From Gammaproteobacteria bacterium (GTDB lineage Bacteria > Pseudomonadota > Gammaproteobacteria > Steroidobacterales > Steroidobacteraceae): DNA of 64,000 nt. Below the pieces are notes generated by a model that saw only the letters and a list, made by a program, of their open reading frames with translations, did no database searches and was not told where the DNA came from. Within the stretch, counting starts at the first letter, position 1. Each line of letters opens with the position of its first letter. The translations under genes and the position numbers were made by a program. Positions 33,224 through 42,188 of this stretch are shown here, in pieces. The DNA is taken from assembly GCA_025350055.1 (NCBI GenBank), contig JANXYK010000031.1, positions 62,001-126,000 of the forward strand. Direction: 5' to 3'.

Positions 33224-34072
33224 ATGCGCCAGCGCGGATTTACCCTCATCGAGCTCGTGATCACGATCACCGTGGGGTCGATCGTGGTCGGCTTCATGTC
33301 GATGTTCATCACGCTGCCGATGAACGCCTACAGCGCGCAGACCCGGCGTGCGACGCTGGTCGACTCGGCCGACAGTGCGCTGCGCTTCATGGCCCGCGAT
33401 ATCGGCGGCGCGCTGCCCAACAGCGTTCGATCGGCTACCAGTGGCAGCGTGAGCGCGCTGGAATTGCTGGCCACCGTGGACGGCGCGCGTTATCGCGATG
33501 GCGGGCCGCTGGCCAACCCGGCACTGGAACTGGACCTGAGCACGGCCGACACGGCCTTCTCCACGACCGTGCCCTTCACCCAGCTGACTTTGCCCTGGAC
33601 CTCTACAACCAGCTACCTCTCGATCGCCAACATGGGTGTACCCGGTGCCGATGCGTACAGCGGCGCGAATGTGATCACGCCCGCCGGCACCACGATCACC
33701 ATTGCCGCTGGCGCCACTGCCAATGCCAATCTGGTGACGCTGAACCCCGGTTTCCAGTTCAACTGGCGATCGCCGAACAAGCGCATCTACCTGCTCAGTG
33801 GCCCGGTGTCCTACCTGTGCGACAGCGCGGCGCGTACGCTGACGCGCTATAGCGGCTACACGATCTCGGCGGCTCAACCCCTCAGCGCTGCGACCCTGCT
33901 CGGGGCCGGCGCCACGGCTGCGCGTGTGGCCACCGACGTGGCCTCCTGCGCTTTCACCTACACCATCGGCACTCCGCAGCGCAATGCGCTGGTGACGCTC
34001 TCGCTGCAGCTCTCCAACAGCGGCGAGAGCACCCAGTTGTTGCAACAGGTGCAGCTGGAGAACACGCCATGA
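33224..34072 (+). CDS. mshO: Minor type IV pilin MshO-like (PilW/GspJ type)
   Basis: 282 residues, starting with the very short leader MRQRG before FTLIELVITITVGSIVVGFM. RRATLVDSADSALRFMARDI and GGALPNSVR form the conserved helical segment of MshO/PilW proteins. The Cys pair SYLCDSAARTLTRYSGYTI and ASCAFTYT likely forms a disulfide. The larger C-terminal domain suggests a tip-complex subunit. It lies two bases after mshD and overlaps mshP. Confidence 0.87.
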   Translation: MRQRGFTLIELVITITVGSIVVGFMSMFITLPMNAYSAQTRRATLVDSADSALRFMARDIGGALPNSVRSATSGSVSALELLATVDGARYRDGGPLANPALELDLSTADTAFSTTVPFTQLTLPWTSTTSYLSIANMGVPGADAYSGANVITPAGTTITIAAGATANANLVTLNPGFQFNWRSPNKRIYLLSGPVSYLCDSAARTLTRYSGYTISAAQPLSAATLLGAGATAARVATDVASCAFTYTIGTPQRNALVTLSLQLSNSGESTQLLQQVQLENTP

Positions 34073-34473
34073 GCAGCGTGCGTGGCTTCGCCTTGGTGCC
34101 TGCGCTGTTCCTGATCGTGGTGCTCGCCGCGCTCGGCGCGGTGGCGATCCGTGTCGGCAATGGCGAGCAACAGACCGTCACCATGGCGCTGCAACAGTCG
34201 CGGGCACTGGCGGCGGCGCGCGCCGGCATTGACTGGGGCGCCTACAACGCGCTGGTCAATCACAATTGCGCGGCCAGCACGACCCTGAACCTCAGCGAGG
34301 CGGCGCTGGCGGGTTTCACGGTCGCTGTGACCTGCACGGCAACCTCTTACACGAGCAATTCGGTAACCCGCTATGCCTGGGTGGTGGTGGCGAATTCCTC
34401 ATCGGGCACTTATGGGCAGCCTGGCTACGTGCATCGCGTGCTGAGTTCCACCTTCACGGACGCCACCGGATGA
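34069..34473 (+). CDS. mshP: MSHA pilus protein MshP (PilX-like)
   Basis: 134 residues. Starts MSSVRGFALVPALFLIVVLA: a Gly at the cleavage position is present but the Glu5 of ordinary pilins is replaced by Pro, which is common in MshP/PilX proteins. SRALAAARAGIDWGAYNAL is the second conserved helix, and HNCAASTTL with VTCTATSY supply a probable disulfide. It overlaps both mshO and mshQ by four bases. Confidence 0.85.
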   Translation: MSSVRGFALVPALFLIVVLAALGAVAIRVGNGEQQTVTMALQQSRALAAARAGIDWGAYNALVNHNCAASTTLNLSEAALAGFTVAVTCTATSYTSNSVTRYAWVVVANSSSGTYGQPGYVHRVLSSTFTDATG

Positions 34474-37340
34474 AGCGCCTCGGCCTCACATTGCTCGTGC
34501 TGCTGGGTGCGCCGCTGGCGCAGGCGCAGATCGCCATGGTGCAATCCTCCGGCATCTTCCAGACCGGCTCGGGCACGTCGATCGCCTCGCAGTCCTTTGC
34601 CGTCAACCCGAAGATCGGCAATACGATCGTGGTACTGGCCTGGTCGTGGAATGGCGGCTCCGCGCCGACCATTACCACCAGCGACAATGCCGGCAACGTC
34701 TATACCTCGGTTTCCCAGGCTACCGCCACCGGCAATTCTCAGGGCTGGGAAAACGCCGCAGTGTTCTCAGCGCCCATCACCGTGACCACCAATGGTTTCA
34801 AGGTGACGGTGCAAGCGGCACCAACGCAGTCACAGATTGATGCGGTGGCGATCGAGTATTCCGGCGTTGGCGCCGTGGATCAGAAGAAGACTGCGACGGG
34901 CACCACTTCTACGGCCACGGTGGCCACGACTGCCGCCACCGCGGTCAACAACGAGCTGGTCGTTTCGTCGATGGGCGTGCTTTTCCCGTGGTCGCAGAAC
35001 TTCGGGTCCATCAATCCATCGGCCGGCTACACCTCGCGCGCGATGCAGGTCGACAACCTCAACTACACCGCGGGCGGCGGCGCCGACCGGCTCGTCAATA
35101 CTGCCGGCATCCAGACCATCACCTGGACAGGCGGGCAGAACTTCACGGGTTGGGTTGCGGCCATCGTGGCCTTCGGGCCTGGCGCTCCCACGGTACCCGA
35201 TCACTACTCGGTAAGTGCCGCTGCCTCGCAGGTCAACTGCCAGGCGGCGCCGGTCACGATCGCGGCGCACAACAGTTCACACGGTTCGCTCGCGACCGTC
35301 GATCAGATCACGCTCAGTACCAGCACCGGGCATGGCGACTGGGCCCTGACCACGGGCGGTGGAACCTTCGCGGCCGGTGCCGCGGACACCGGCACCGCGA
35401 CCTATACCTATTCCTCTGGCGACGCAGGCTCGGTGGTGCTGTCGTTGCTGGACACGCACCCTGAAGCACTGTCCGTCAACGTGCTGGACGGCACCGTGAC
35501 GGAAACAACAGGCACTGCGCAGGCAAGCGAAGATCCTTCCATTACCTTTGCGCCCTCGGGGTTCCGTATCACCAACGGCAGCAACGTGGCGACTGCCGTC
35601 AACGCGCTGCTGGCCGGATCTGCTTCGACCCAAACGCTGGCACTGCAAGCGATACGTACCGACACCAACACCGGCGCCTGCGTGGCGGCCTTCCCGAGCG
35701 GCACAACGGTGAACATCTCGCTAGCCTACCAGTGCAACAATCCGACCACTTGTGTAGCCGGCCAGTCGTTCACGGTCACCAACAATGGCACTACCACCGC
35801 GATTGCTTCGAACCCCAACAGCGCTGTCAGCAGCTACACCACGGTGCCGCTGAGATTCAGCACCGCGAATGCCGAGGCACCGCTAGTGCTGAACTACTCG
35901 GACGCCGGGCAACTCACGCTCTATGCGAGCTACAACATCCCGCTACGGAGCGGCGCGGGTTCGGGGACCTACATGAACGGCAGCAGCCAGTTCGTGGTGC
36001 AACCCTACACACTGAAGCTCACAAATATTCGCCGCACCAGCGACAGCTTTGCCAATCCTGCGGCCAGCGCCGCGTCCGGCACGGTGTTCATCGGCGCCGG
36101 GCAGTCATTCAGCGCCACAGTCACGGCCAGCAACCTGCAGGGCAATGCCACGCCGAGCTTCGGGCAGGAGACGTCTCCCGCAGCAGTTACGTTGACGCCC
36201 ACGCTGGTGCTGCCCGCGAGCGGCCACAATCCGACTGTGAGCGGCAGCTTTGGCGCTTACAGCGCCGGCGTGGCCTCGGGTACTGCTTTCGCATGGCCCG
36301 AGGTGGGCATCGTCACGCTGCGACCCACGGTAGCCAACTACCTGGGCAGTGGTGCAGTGAACGGTACATTGACCGGCAATGTCGGCCGCTTCATTCCAAA
36401 CGCCTTCAGTGTCGCGCTCAATGTGCCAGTGCTGGGCACCGGCTGCAGTGCCGGCAGTTTCAGCTACATCGGTCAGCCGCTGAAATACACCGTGGCGCCG
36501 GTGATCACGGTGACGCCGCAGGCCTTTGGTGGCGCCACGACTCAGAACTACACCGGCTCACTGTTCCGCTTGGTAAACAGTTCGCTGACGGGGCGCAGCT
36601 ACACACCCACGCCAGTCAGCCCTGCGCTGGACACCAGCGGTCTGCCGGCCACCACGTCTGATCCGGCCATCGCGGATCTCGGCACCGGGCAAGGCACGCT
36701 GACCTTCGATGCGGGCACCGGCATCAAGTACGTGCGTGGCAGCGCCATCGCGCCCTTCGCCGGCAATAGCGCACTTGCGATCAATGTGATCGACCAGGAT
36801 GGCGTGACGGCACCGAATCCCGTGACTTTTGGCTCCGGCACAGGCATGTCTTTCAGCACCAGCGCACAGCAGTACTACGGTCGCCTGAACATCAACAATG
36901 CGGTCGGCTCCGAGCTGCTCGATCTGCCGATGTCGCTCACGACCCAGTACTACCTGAACAACACGCAGGGCTTCGTCACCAATGTTGCGGATTCCTGCAC
37001 CACGGCGCCCACGATCAGTCTCGCGAGCTATCAACAGAATCTGCAGGCTGGTGAGACCTGCGTGCGCGATACCGGGAGCGGTGGGCCCTCCGGCATGGGT
37101 TGCTCCGTAGCGGCCGCGAACAGCTACTACCCGAAGGCCGTGGCCGGCAATTTCAACCTGATCTTCGCCGCGCCGGGCAGCGGCAATTCCGGCGCGGCAA
37201 CAGTGACTGCCACGGCGCCGGCCTGGCTGCAATACCTGTGGAATGCCAGTTCCGGCGTGCAGTCGAATCCGGGCGCGATGGCGAGCTTCGGTGTGTTCCC
37301 GGGGCAGGGTGCGCGTATTTACCAGCGCGAAGTGTATTGA
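34470..37340 (+). CDS. mshQ: MSHA pilus protein MshQ / DUF6701 putative tip adhesin
   Basis: 956 residues with a Sec signal peptide (cleavage after LAQAQ). The C-terminal ~650 residues follow the DUF6701/MshQ pattern: repeated beta modules with CQAAPVTIAAHNS, VGRFIPNAFSV, QPLKYTVAPVITVTPQAFGG and a terminus ASFGVFPGQGARIYQREVY that matches the family's Y/W-REV-Y ending. Residues ~20-220 are a separate beta-sandwich-like region (GNTIVVLAWSWN, NVYTSVSQATATGNSQGW, WVAAIVAFGPG) that differs from the LamG-like N-terminus usual for MshQ. It is exported, and an adhesive tip role is inferred from the family. The start overlaps the mshP stop. Last gene of the locus. Confidence 0.88.
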   Translation: MKRLGLTLLVLLGAPLAQAQIAMVQSSGIFQTGSGTSIASQSFAVNPKIGNTIVVLAWSWNGGSAPTITTSDNAGNVYTSVSQATATGNSQGWENAAVFSAPITVTTNGFKVTVQAAPTQSQIDAVAIEYSGVGAVDQKKTATGTTSTATVATTAATAVNNELVVSSMGVLFPWSQNFGSINPSAGYTSRAMQVDNLNYTAGGGADRLVNTAGIQTITWTGGQNFTGWVAAIVAFGPGAPTVPDHYSVSAAASQVNCQAAPVTIAAHNSSHGSLATVDQITLSTSTGHGDWALTTGGGTFAAGAADTGTATYTYSSGDAGSVVLSLLDTHPEALSVNVLDGTVTETTGTAQASEDPSITFAPSGFRITNGSNVATAVNALLAGSASTQTLALQAIRTDTNTGACVAAFPSGTTVNISLAYQCNNPTTCVAGQSFTVTNNGTTTAIASNPNSAVSSYTTVPLRFSTANAEAPLVLNYSDAGQLTLYASYNIPLRSGAGSGTYMNGSSQFVVQPYTLKLTNIRRTSDSFANPAASAASGTVFIGAGQSFSATVTASNLQGNATPSFGQETSPAAVTLTPTLVLPASGHNPTVSGSFGAYSAGVASGTAFAWPEVGIVTLRPTVANYLGSGAVNGTLTGNVGRFIPNAFSVALNVPVLGTGCSAGSFSYIGQPLKYTVAPVITVTPQAFGGATTQNYTGSLFRLVNSSLTGRSYTPTPVSPALDTSGLPATTSDPAIADLGTGQGTLTFDAGTGIKYVRGSAIAPFAGNSALAINVIDQDGVTAPNPVTFGSGTGMSFSTSAQQYYGRLNINNAVGSELLDLPMSLTTQYYLNNTQGFVTNVADSCTTAPTISLASYQQNLQAGETCVRDTGSGGPSGMGCSVAAANSYYPKAVAGNFNLIFAAPGSGNSGAATVTATAPAWLQYLWNASSGVQSNPGAMASFGVFPGQGARIYQREVY

Positions 37341-37387
37341 GGGCGGCGTGAGCCGTACTGAGGCCCACTCGCAACCAAAGGCCGCTC

Positions 37388-38317
37388 TCAGGGTGTAAAC
37401 GGCGGTGCGCTCACGCGCCGCCCGCACATGAAAGCGTCGGCCACCAGTTCGAAGGGCGCCAGATCGACCTCGATGCGTCGCTCACGTACGATGCCGGCGA
37501 AGTGCGCATACAGGCGCCCGTACTCCGTGCCCTGTGCGAGTGCGACCGGCCGGCCATCCACCTGCATCTCGCTGCCGCCATGGTGCAGGGTCAAGCGCCC
37601 GCGATCAGTCTCCACCTCGATATCCCAGCTGGCCGTGCCGGTATGCAGGAAATTGAAATCGGTATGCACCTCGGCGCCGCCGGTGCTGACGAGCTGCATC
37701 TGGGCTGCGATCGGCGTCTCGCAATTTTCCGGCACCGCCAACTCGGCATTTTTCAGGATCAGCGGATCGTGCAGGATGCGCGTGAGTATGGACAGCGCAT
37801 TGATGCCCGGATCGAACACGCCCAGGCCCCCGGCCTGCCAGACCCAGGTCTGTCCCGGATGCCAGACACGTACGTCTTCCCTCCATACCACCGAGACCCT
37901 GCGCACTTTGCGAGTTGCCAGCCAGGTGCGCGCGGGCTCCACACCGTTCGCGTGGCGCGAATGCCAGGAAGCGTGCAGTGCGACGCCGCGCGATCGCGCC
38001 AGCCCTATCAGGATCTGCACTTCGCTCACCGTCATGCCAGGCGGCTTCTCCAACAGCACGTGGCAGCCATGTGTGAGCGCCTGGCTCGCGCTCTCGAAGC
38101 GCGCCTGCGGCGTCGTGCACAGGGCAATGGCCGACAGGTTCTTCGTGGCTTTCAGCAGCGACACCAGATCCGGGTAGCTCGGTAGCGTCTCGTGCCGGTT
38201 GTGCGGGCTGGCCACTGCGACCAGTTCAAAGCTGTCGCTGCCCGCAATGCTCGGCACATGCTGATCGCGGGCGATCTTGCCCAGGCCCACGATCGCGATG
38301 CTGTGTTTCACCGTCAT
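37388..38317 (-). CDS. Gfo/Idh/MocA oxidoreductase, D-galactose 1-dehydrogenase-like
   Basis: 309 residues. The N-terminal Rossmann fold starts HSIAIVGLGKIARDQHVPSI, and the family catalytic EKP is in HVLLEKPPGMT (Lys about residue 91). The C-terminal sheet domain includes GGLGVFDPGINALSI, matching NAD(P)-dependent galactose/arabinose 1-dehydrogenases. Together with the lactonase, kinase and aldolase of the same operon, it most likely oxidises D-galactose to galactono-lactone. Last gene of the minus-strand operon; overlaps the regulator gene by four bases. Confidence 0.82.
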   Translation of the reverse strand: MTVKHSIAIVGLGKIARDQHVPSIAGSDSFELVAVASPHNRHETLPSYPDLVSLLKATKNLSAIALCTTPQARFESASQALTHGCHVLLEKPPGMTVSEVQILIGLARSRGVALHASWHSRHANGVEPARTWLATRKVRRVSVVWREDVRVWHPGQTWVWQAGGLGVFDPGINALSILTRILHDPLILKNAELAVPENCETPIAAQMQLVSTGGAEVHTDFNFLHTGTASWDIEVETDRGRLTLHHGGSEMQVDGRPVALAQGTEYGRLYAHFAGIVRERRIEVDLAPFELVADAFMCGRRVSAPPFTP

Positions 38318-39051
38318 GCCTCCGGGGTGCCTTTGCGCGCCGCCGACTCTGCATGACGTTTCTTCATGATGCGCAGCGCCTCCTGTATCAGCCTGCGCAT
38401 CGCCTCGCCGGCAGCGGCGCTCTTGCCAGCCAGGATCGCATCCGACACCTTCTTGTGTACCGCGACGCTCGCCAGGCGCACACCCTTGTAGCGGTTGGTC
38501 ATGCGGATGCTGAAGCGCAGCGCCGTGGCAGTGAAGCCCGTGAGTTGCGCGTAAAAACGGTTGCGACTGGCCTGCAGCACTGCCACATGGAAGGCGATGT
38601 CGGATTCCAGCGGATCATCATCGCCGCGCTCGGCGGCCTGCATGCGCTCGATCGCTGCACTCAGCGCAGCCTTCTCCGCGGCGCCGGCCGTGCGTGCCGC
38701 CAGCATGGCGGCTGCGGGCTCCACCGCCAGTCGCAACTCGGTGAACTCGATCAGCAGTGCGGTGGAAAACTTGCGCTGCAGCAGCCAGCCCAGCACATCC
38801 GGGTCGAGCAGATTCCAGTGCGACTCGGGTTGTACCCAGGTGCCGCGCCGCGGCCTGGCGCTCAGCAGGCCCTTGGCGGTCAGCATCTTCACCGCTTCGC
38901 GCAGCACCGGTCGGCTGGCGCCGAATTCTTTCGAAAGATCGGCCTCGATCGGGATCGGATTGTCCTTCGAATAAACGCCGGTGACGATCGCAGTGCCAAT
39001 GTGATTGGCGATGCTGTAGGTCAGGTTCTGGCCGCGTACCCGCGTGTTCAT
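38314..39051 (-). CDS. FadR-type GntR transcription regulator
   Basis: 245 residues. Winged-helix domain in the first 75 residues (IPIEADLSKEFGASRPVLRE, then AVKMLTAKGLLSARPRRGTW), followed by the all-helical FCD ligand domain (LIEFTELRLAVEPAAAMLAA, SDIAFHVAVLQASRNRF) typical of the FadR subfamily, which binds carboxylate sugars and lipids. The Asp/His metal-binding pattern of FCD domains is present in part. Being inside the galactose operon, it is the natural candidate to bind the operator at 43311-43322 and to respond to galactonate or KDGal. Codon overlap with both neighbours. Confidence 0.88.
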   Translation of the reverse strand: MNTRVRGQNLTYSIANHIGTAIVTGVYSKDNPIPIEADLSKEFGASRPVLREAVKMLTAKGLLSARPRRGTWVQPESHWNLLDPDVLGWLLQRKFSTALLIEFTELRLAVEPAAAMLAARTAGAAEKAALSAAIERMQAAERGDDDPLESDIAFHVAVLQASRNRFYAQLTGFTATALRFSIRMTNRYKGVRLASVAVHKKVSDAILAGKSAAAGEAMRRLIQEALRIMKKRHAESAARKGTPEA

Positions 39052-39944
39052 CGCTGGTATTCCGACTCCGGCAGTCCGCGCACGTCAGTGCGGTAAAGGA
39101 ACACGGCGCCGGCATCGGGCTCAGCCCGCATGATGGCGGCGTCAAGATTCTCCTTGGCCGTGGTCACGCACAACACATCGAGATCGGGGCCCGCAAAGCA
39201 CACACAGGTGGGCTGACGCGTTGGCAACGCGAGTGTTCGCTCAACCTCACCATCGGGCGTGTAGCGCACCACGCAGCCCGCACCCCATTGCGCACTCCAC
39301 AGGCAGCCCTCGGCATCGATCGCGGCGCCGTCGGGCGATGCGTTCGCCGCAGTCCGGGCAAACTCACGGCGCTTGCCCAATCGACCGTCGGGCTCGAGCA
39401 ACTCGTACTCCTGGATCACACGCGTCGGCGAATCGGCGAAATAGAGCTTCGCGCCGTCCGCGCTCATGCACAGTCCATTCGAGATGCGCACGCCCTTGAC
39501 GTGGCGCTGCCAGTGACCGTTGCGGCTCATGGAATACAGGTTGCCCGTGGCCGGGCGCTGCGCACTTTCCGACATGGTGCCGCACCAGAAGCGGCCCTGG
39601 CGATCGACGCGGCCGTCATTGAAGCGGATGCCGGGCACGACCTCGGGCGGTCGCACCATCCAGTCCACCTTGCCGGCGCGTACATCGTAGAGCGCGACGC
39701 CGCTCGCAAAGGCAGTGATCAGCTGCCTCGAGCCCGCCACCAGGCCAAAGGAGCCGACGCGCTCAGGCGCCGCGTACACCTCGAGCGCACGGCGCGACCA
39801 GTCGTAGCAATGCATCCTGCCGCTCTCGATGTCAGTCCACCACAGCTCGCCCCGGTGCGGATTCCAGAGGATGCCCTCGCCGACGATATTGCGCGTGGCG
39901 ATGACATCGAAGGGCTGCAGTGGCGACACGCGCCCGCTATCCAC
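39048..39944 (-). CDS. SMP-30/gluconolactonase family sugar lactonase
   Basis: 298 residues of six-bladed beta-propeller lactonase. IVGEGILWNPHRGELWWTDI carries the conserved Glu metal ligand; RFNDGRVDRQGRFWCGTM has the Asn/Asp ligands, and NGLCMSADGAKLYFADS and SPDGAAIDAEG complete the site. It would hydrolyse galactono-1,4- or 1,5-lactone to galactonate. The GTG at 39944 overlaps the symporter stop (TAGTG); a GTG at 39929 is an equally possible start. The frame extends far upstream inside the symporter gene and that part is discarded. Confidence 0.85.
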   Translation of the reverse strand: MDSGRVSPLQPFDVIATRNIVGEGILWNPHRGELWWTDIESGRMHCYDWSRRALEVYAAPERVGSFGLVAGSRQLITAFASGVALYDVRAGKVDWMVRPPEVVPGIRFNDGRVDRQGRFWCGTMSESAQRPATGNLYSMSRNGHWQRHVKGVRISNGLCMSADGAKLYFADSPTRVIQEYELLEPDGRLGKRREFARTAANASPDGAAIDAEGCLWSAQWGAGCVVRYTPDGEVERTLALPTRQPTCVCFAGPDLDVLCVTTAKENLDAAIMRAEPDAGAVFLYRTDVRGLPESEYQR

Positions 39945-41506
39945 TACCAGTACACGACGTAGAGCACGACCAGTATCAGCGTGACGATCGCGGCACCGAT
40001 GTTGAAGCCCGTACTGGTGGAGTAGTCGATCTGCTTGAGCTCCACGCGCAGTGCGGCCTGACTGGGCTTCTGCATCAGCGAGAGCACCACAGCGATTGCC
40101 AGGCAGGCGAGGAATACCACACCCACGCGATCCATGAAGGGCAGGGCCGGGGCAACCTCTTTGAGCACGAAGGAGAGCACCGCCGAACCGACGGCTGCCA
40201 CCAGCGCACCCAGTGCCGTGCAGCGATCCCAGAACATGCCCAGCAGGAAGATCACGCAGATGCCGGGCGTGAAGAAGCCAGTGAATTCCTGGATGTACTG
40301 GAAGGCCTGGTCGAAACTGCCCAGCAGTGGCTTGGCGCATACGATCGCGATCAGCAGCGCTACCATGGCCGCGATGCGGCCGATCAACACCAGTTTTTGC
40401 GGCGAAGTATCGGGGCGGCGCGGCCGATACACATCCATCGTGAAGATGGTGGCGATCGAATTGATCTTGGAACCGAGCGAGGCCACGATCGCCGCGATCA
40501 GCGCGGCAAACACCAGGCCGAGGATGCCGCTGGGCAGCATCGCCATCAGGTGCGGGTAGGCTTCATCCGGCCGGCCGAGATTCGGCGCCAGTGCCGCTGC
40601 TGCGATGCCCGGCAACACGATGATTACCGGCATCAGCAATTTCAGGAACGCCGCCAGCACCATGCCCTTCTGCGCCTCGCGGATATCCTTGGCGCCCAGT
40701 GCGCGCTGGATGATGTACTGGTTGAAGCCCCAGTACGACACGTTCATCACCCACATGCCGCCCAGCAACACCGACAGGCCGGGCAGGTCTTTGTAGTTGG
40801 GGTTGCTCGAGGGCAGGATCATGTGGAATTTGTCGGGGAAACGCGTGGTCAGCTCGTGGAAGCCGGCCAGGATGCCGGCGCCGCCGGCAATCTTGTCGAG
40901 GGCGATGTAGCTGATGATGAGCCCGCCCATTACCAGCAATGACACCTGCACGATATCTGTGAGCGCCACAGCCTTGAGTCCACCGTACAGCGCGTAGGCG
41001 CCAGCGAAGACGCCCAGCGCGATCACCGCGGTCTGCACGTCCATGCCCGTGACCGTGTGCACCGCGGTCGCGCCCAGCCACAGGATGGCGACCAGGTTCA
41101 CGAACACATACACACCCAGCCAGAAGATGGCCATCACGGTGCGCACCGTGGAATTGAAACGCCGCTCGAGGAACTCGGGCATCGTGTAGATATTGTTCTT
41201 CAGGAAGATCGGCACGAAATATTTGCCGACGATCAACAGCGTGATGGCTGCCATCCACTCGTAGGAGGCGATGCCGAGGCCGATCACATAGCCCGAGCCC
41301 GACATGCCGATGATCTGCTCGGCGGAGATGTTCGCCGCGATCAGCGAAGTGCCGATGGCCCACCAGGGCAGCGCACGGCTGGCGAGGAAGTAGTCCTGCG
41401 CGTCTTTCTGGTGGCTGCCTTTCTCGCGTGAAACCCACTGCGCGAGCAGGAAGATGCCAATGGCATAGATGACGACGATCGCGATATCAAGAGTTGCAAG
41501 ATTCAC
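39944..41506 (-). CDS. SGLT-type sodium/sugar symporter
   Basis: 520 residues with 13-14 membrane segments and the SSS family signature. Segments such as DYFLASRALPWWAIGTSLIA, ANISAEQIIGMSGSGYVIGL and GGLKAVALTDIVQ closely follow the Vibrio sodium/galactose symporter vSGLT, including the first-helix sodium-site region and NYKDLPGLSVLLGG. It is expected to import galactose or a close relative with sodium across the inner membrane. GTG start with GGGGG upstream. Operon position between aldolase and lactonase supports a sugar substrate of this pathway. Confidence 0.9.
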   Translation of the reverse strand: MNLATLDIAIVVIYAIGIFLLAQWVSREKGSHQKDAQDYFLASRALPWWAIGTSLIAANISAEQIIGMSGSGYVIGLGIASYEWMAAITLLIVGKYFVPIFLKNNIYTMPEFLERRFNSTVRTVMAIFWLGVYVFVNLVAILWLGATAVHTVTGMDVQTAVIALGVFAGAYALYGGLKAVALTDIVQVSLLVMGGLIISYIALDKIAGGAGILAGFHELTTRFPDKFHMILPSSNPNYKDLPGLSVLLGGMWVMNVSYWGFNQYIIQRALGAKDIREAQKGMVLAAFLKLLMPVIIVLPGIAAAALAPNLGRPDEAYPHLMAMLPSGILGLVFAALIAAIVASLGSKINSIATIFTMDVYRPRRPDTSPQKLVLIGRIAAMVALLIAIVCAKPLLGSFDQAFQYIQEFTGFFTPGICVIFLLGMFWDRCTALGALVAAVGSAVLSFVLKEVAPALPFMDRVGVVFLACLAIAVVLSLMQKPSQAALRVELKQIDYSTSTGFNIGAAIVTLILVVLYVVYW

Positions 41507-41555
41507 TGCTGTCCCCCACGTTGTTGTTCTCTAACCGATCGATGCGCCGCGTGAA

Positions 41556-42188
41556 CTACGAGCTGCGTGCCTGCGTGTAGGCTGCCACCAGCTCGCGGGC
41601 GCGACGCCCGATGTCTTCCACACTGTACTCCGGGCGGAACACCTCGGAGCCGAAACCGAAGCCGGTCGCGCCAGCCGCCAACCATACGGCAATATCCTTC
41701 GCGCCAATACCACCCACCGGAAAAATGCTGGTATCAGCGGGCAGTACCGAGCGCAGGGCGCGCAGGTGCGCCGGCGGGTGGCTGGCCGCCGGAAACAGTT
41801 TCAGGTCGCGCGCGCCGGCCTGCAGGGCCGCAAATGCTTCGGTGGCGGTGGCAAACCCCGGCATGGCCTGCAACCCGTGTTTCACGGCAGCGCCGATGAC
41901 GGCAGGATCTGTATTGGGGGACACCATCAGTCGCCCACCGGCAGCGTGCGTGCGTTGCACCTGCTCGATGCTCAGCACCGTGCCAGCACCGACCAGGCAA
42001 TCGGCCGGACACCAGCGGGCGAGGGCGGCAATACTCTGGAAAGGATCGGGCGAATTCAGCGGCACTTCGATGGTGCGGATGCCCGCGGCATAAAGCGCTG
42101 CCGCCACCGCCAGCACCTGATCGGGCAATACGCCGCGCAATATGGCGACGATCGTTGTTTCGCGACGTGGTGGGTCAGGGTGCGGCAC
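41556..42188 (-). CDS. dgoA: 2-dehydro-3-deoxy-6-phosphogalactonate aldolase
   Basis: 210 residues of a KDPG/KDPGal class I aldolase from a GTG. TIVAILRGVLPDQVLAVAAAL, IEVPLNSPDPFQSI, VGAGTVLSIEQV and the Schiff-base Lys in ARDLKLFPAASH are diagnostic; LNSP instead of the KDPG-type LRTP indicates the galactonate epimer. It splits KDPGal into pyruvate and glyceraldehyde 3-phosphate, the final step. It overlaps dgoK by 14 bases, so the two are translated together. Confidence 0.92.
   Translation of the reverse strand: MPHPDPPRRETTIVAILRGVLPDQVLAVAAALYAAGIRTIEVPLNSPDPFQSIAALARWCPADCLVGAGTVLSIEQVQRTHAAGGRLMVSPNTDPAVIGAAVKHGLQAMPGFATATEAFAALQAGARDLKLFPAASHPPAHLRALRSVLPADTSIFPVGGIGAKDIAVWLAAGATGFGFGSEVFRPEYSVEDIGRRARELVAAYTQARSS

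Noticed and set aside
39945-40340. N-terminal extension of the lactonase frame into the symporter gene
   Set aside because: The added ~130 residues are an out-of-frame reading of the symporter (Arg/His/Gly-rich, no homology), and the lactonase propeller begins only after 39944.
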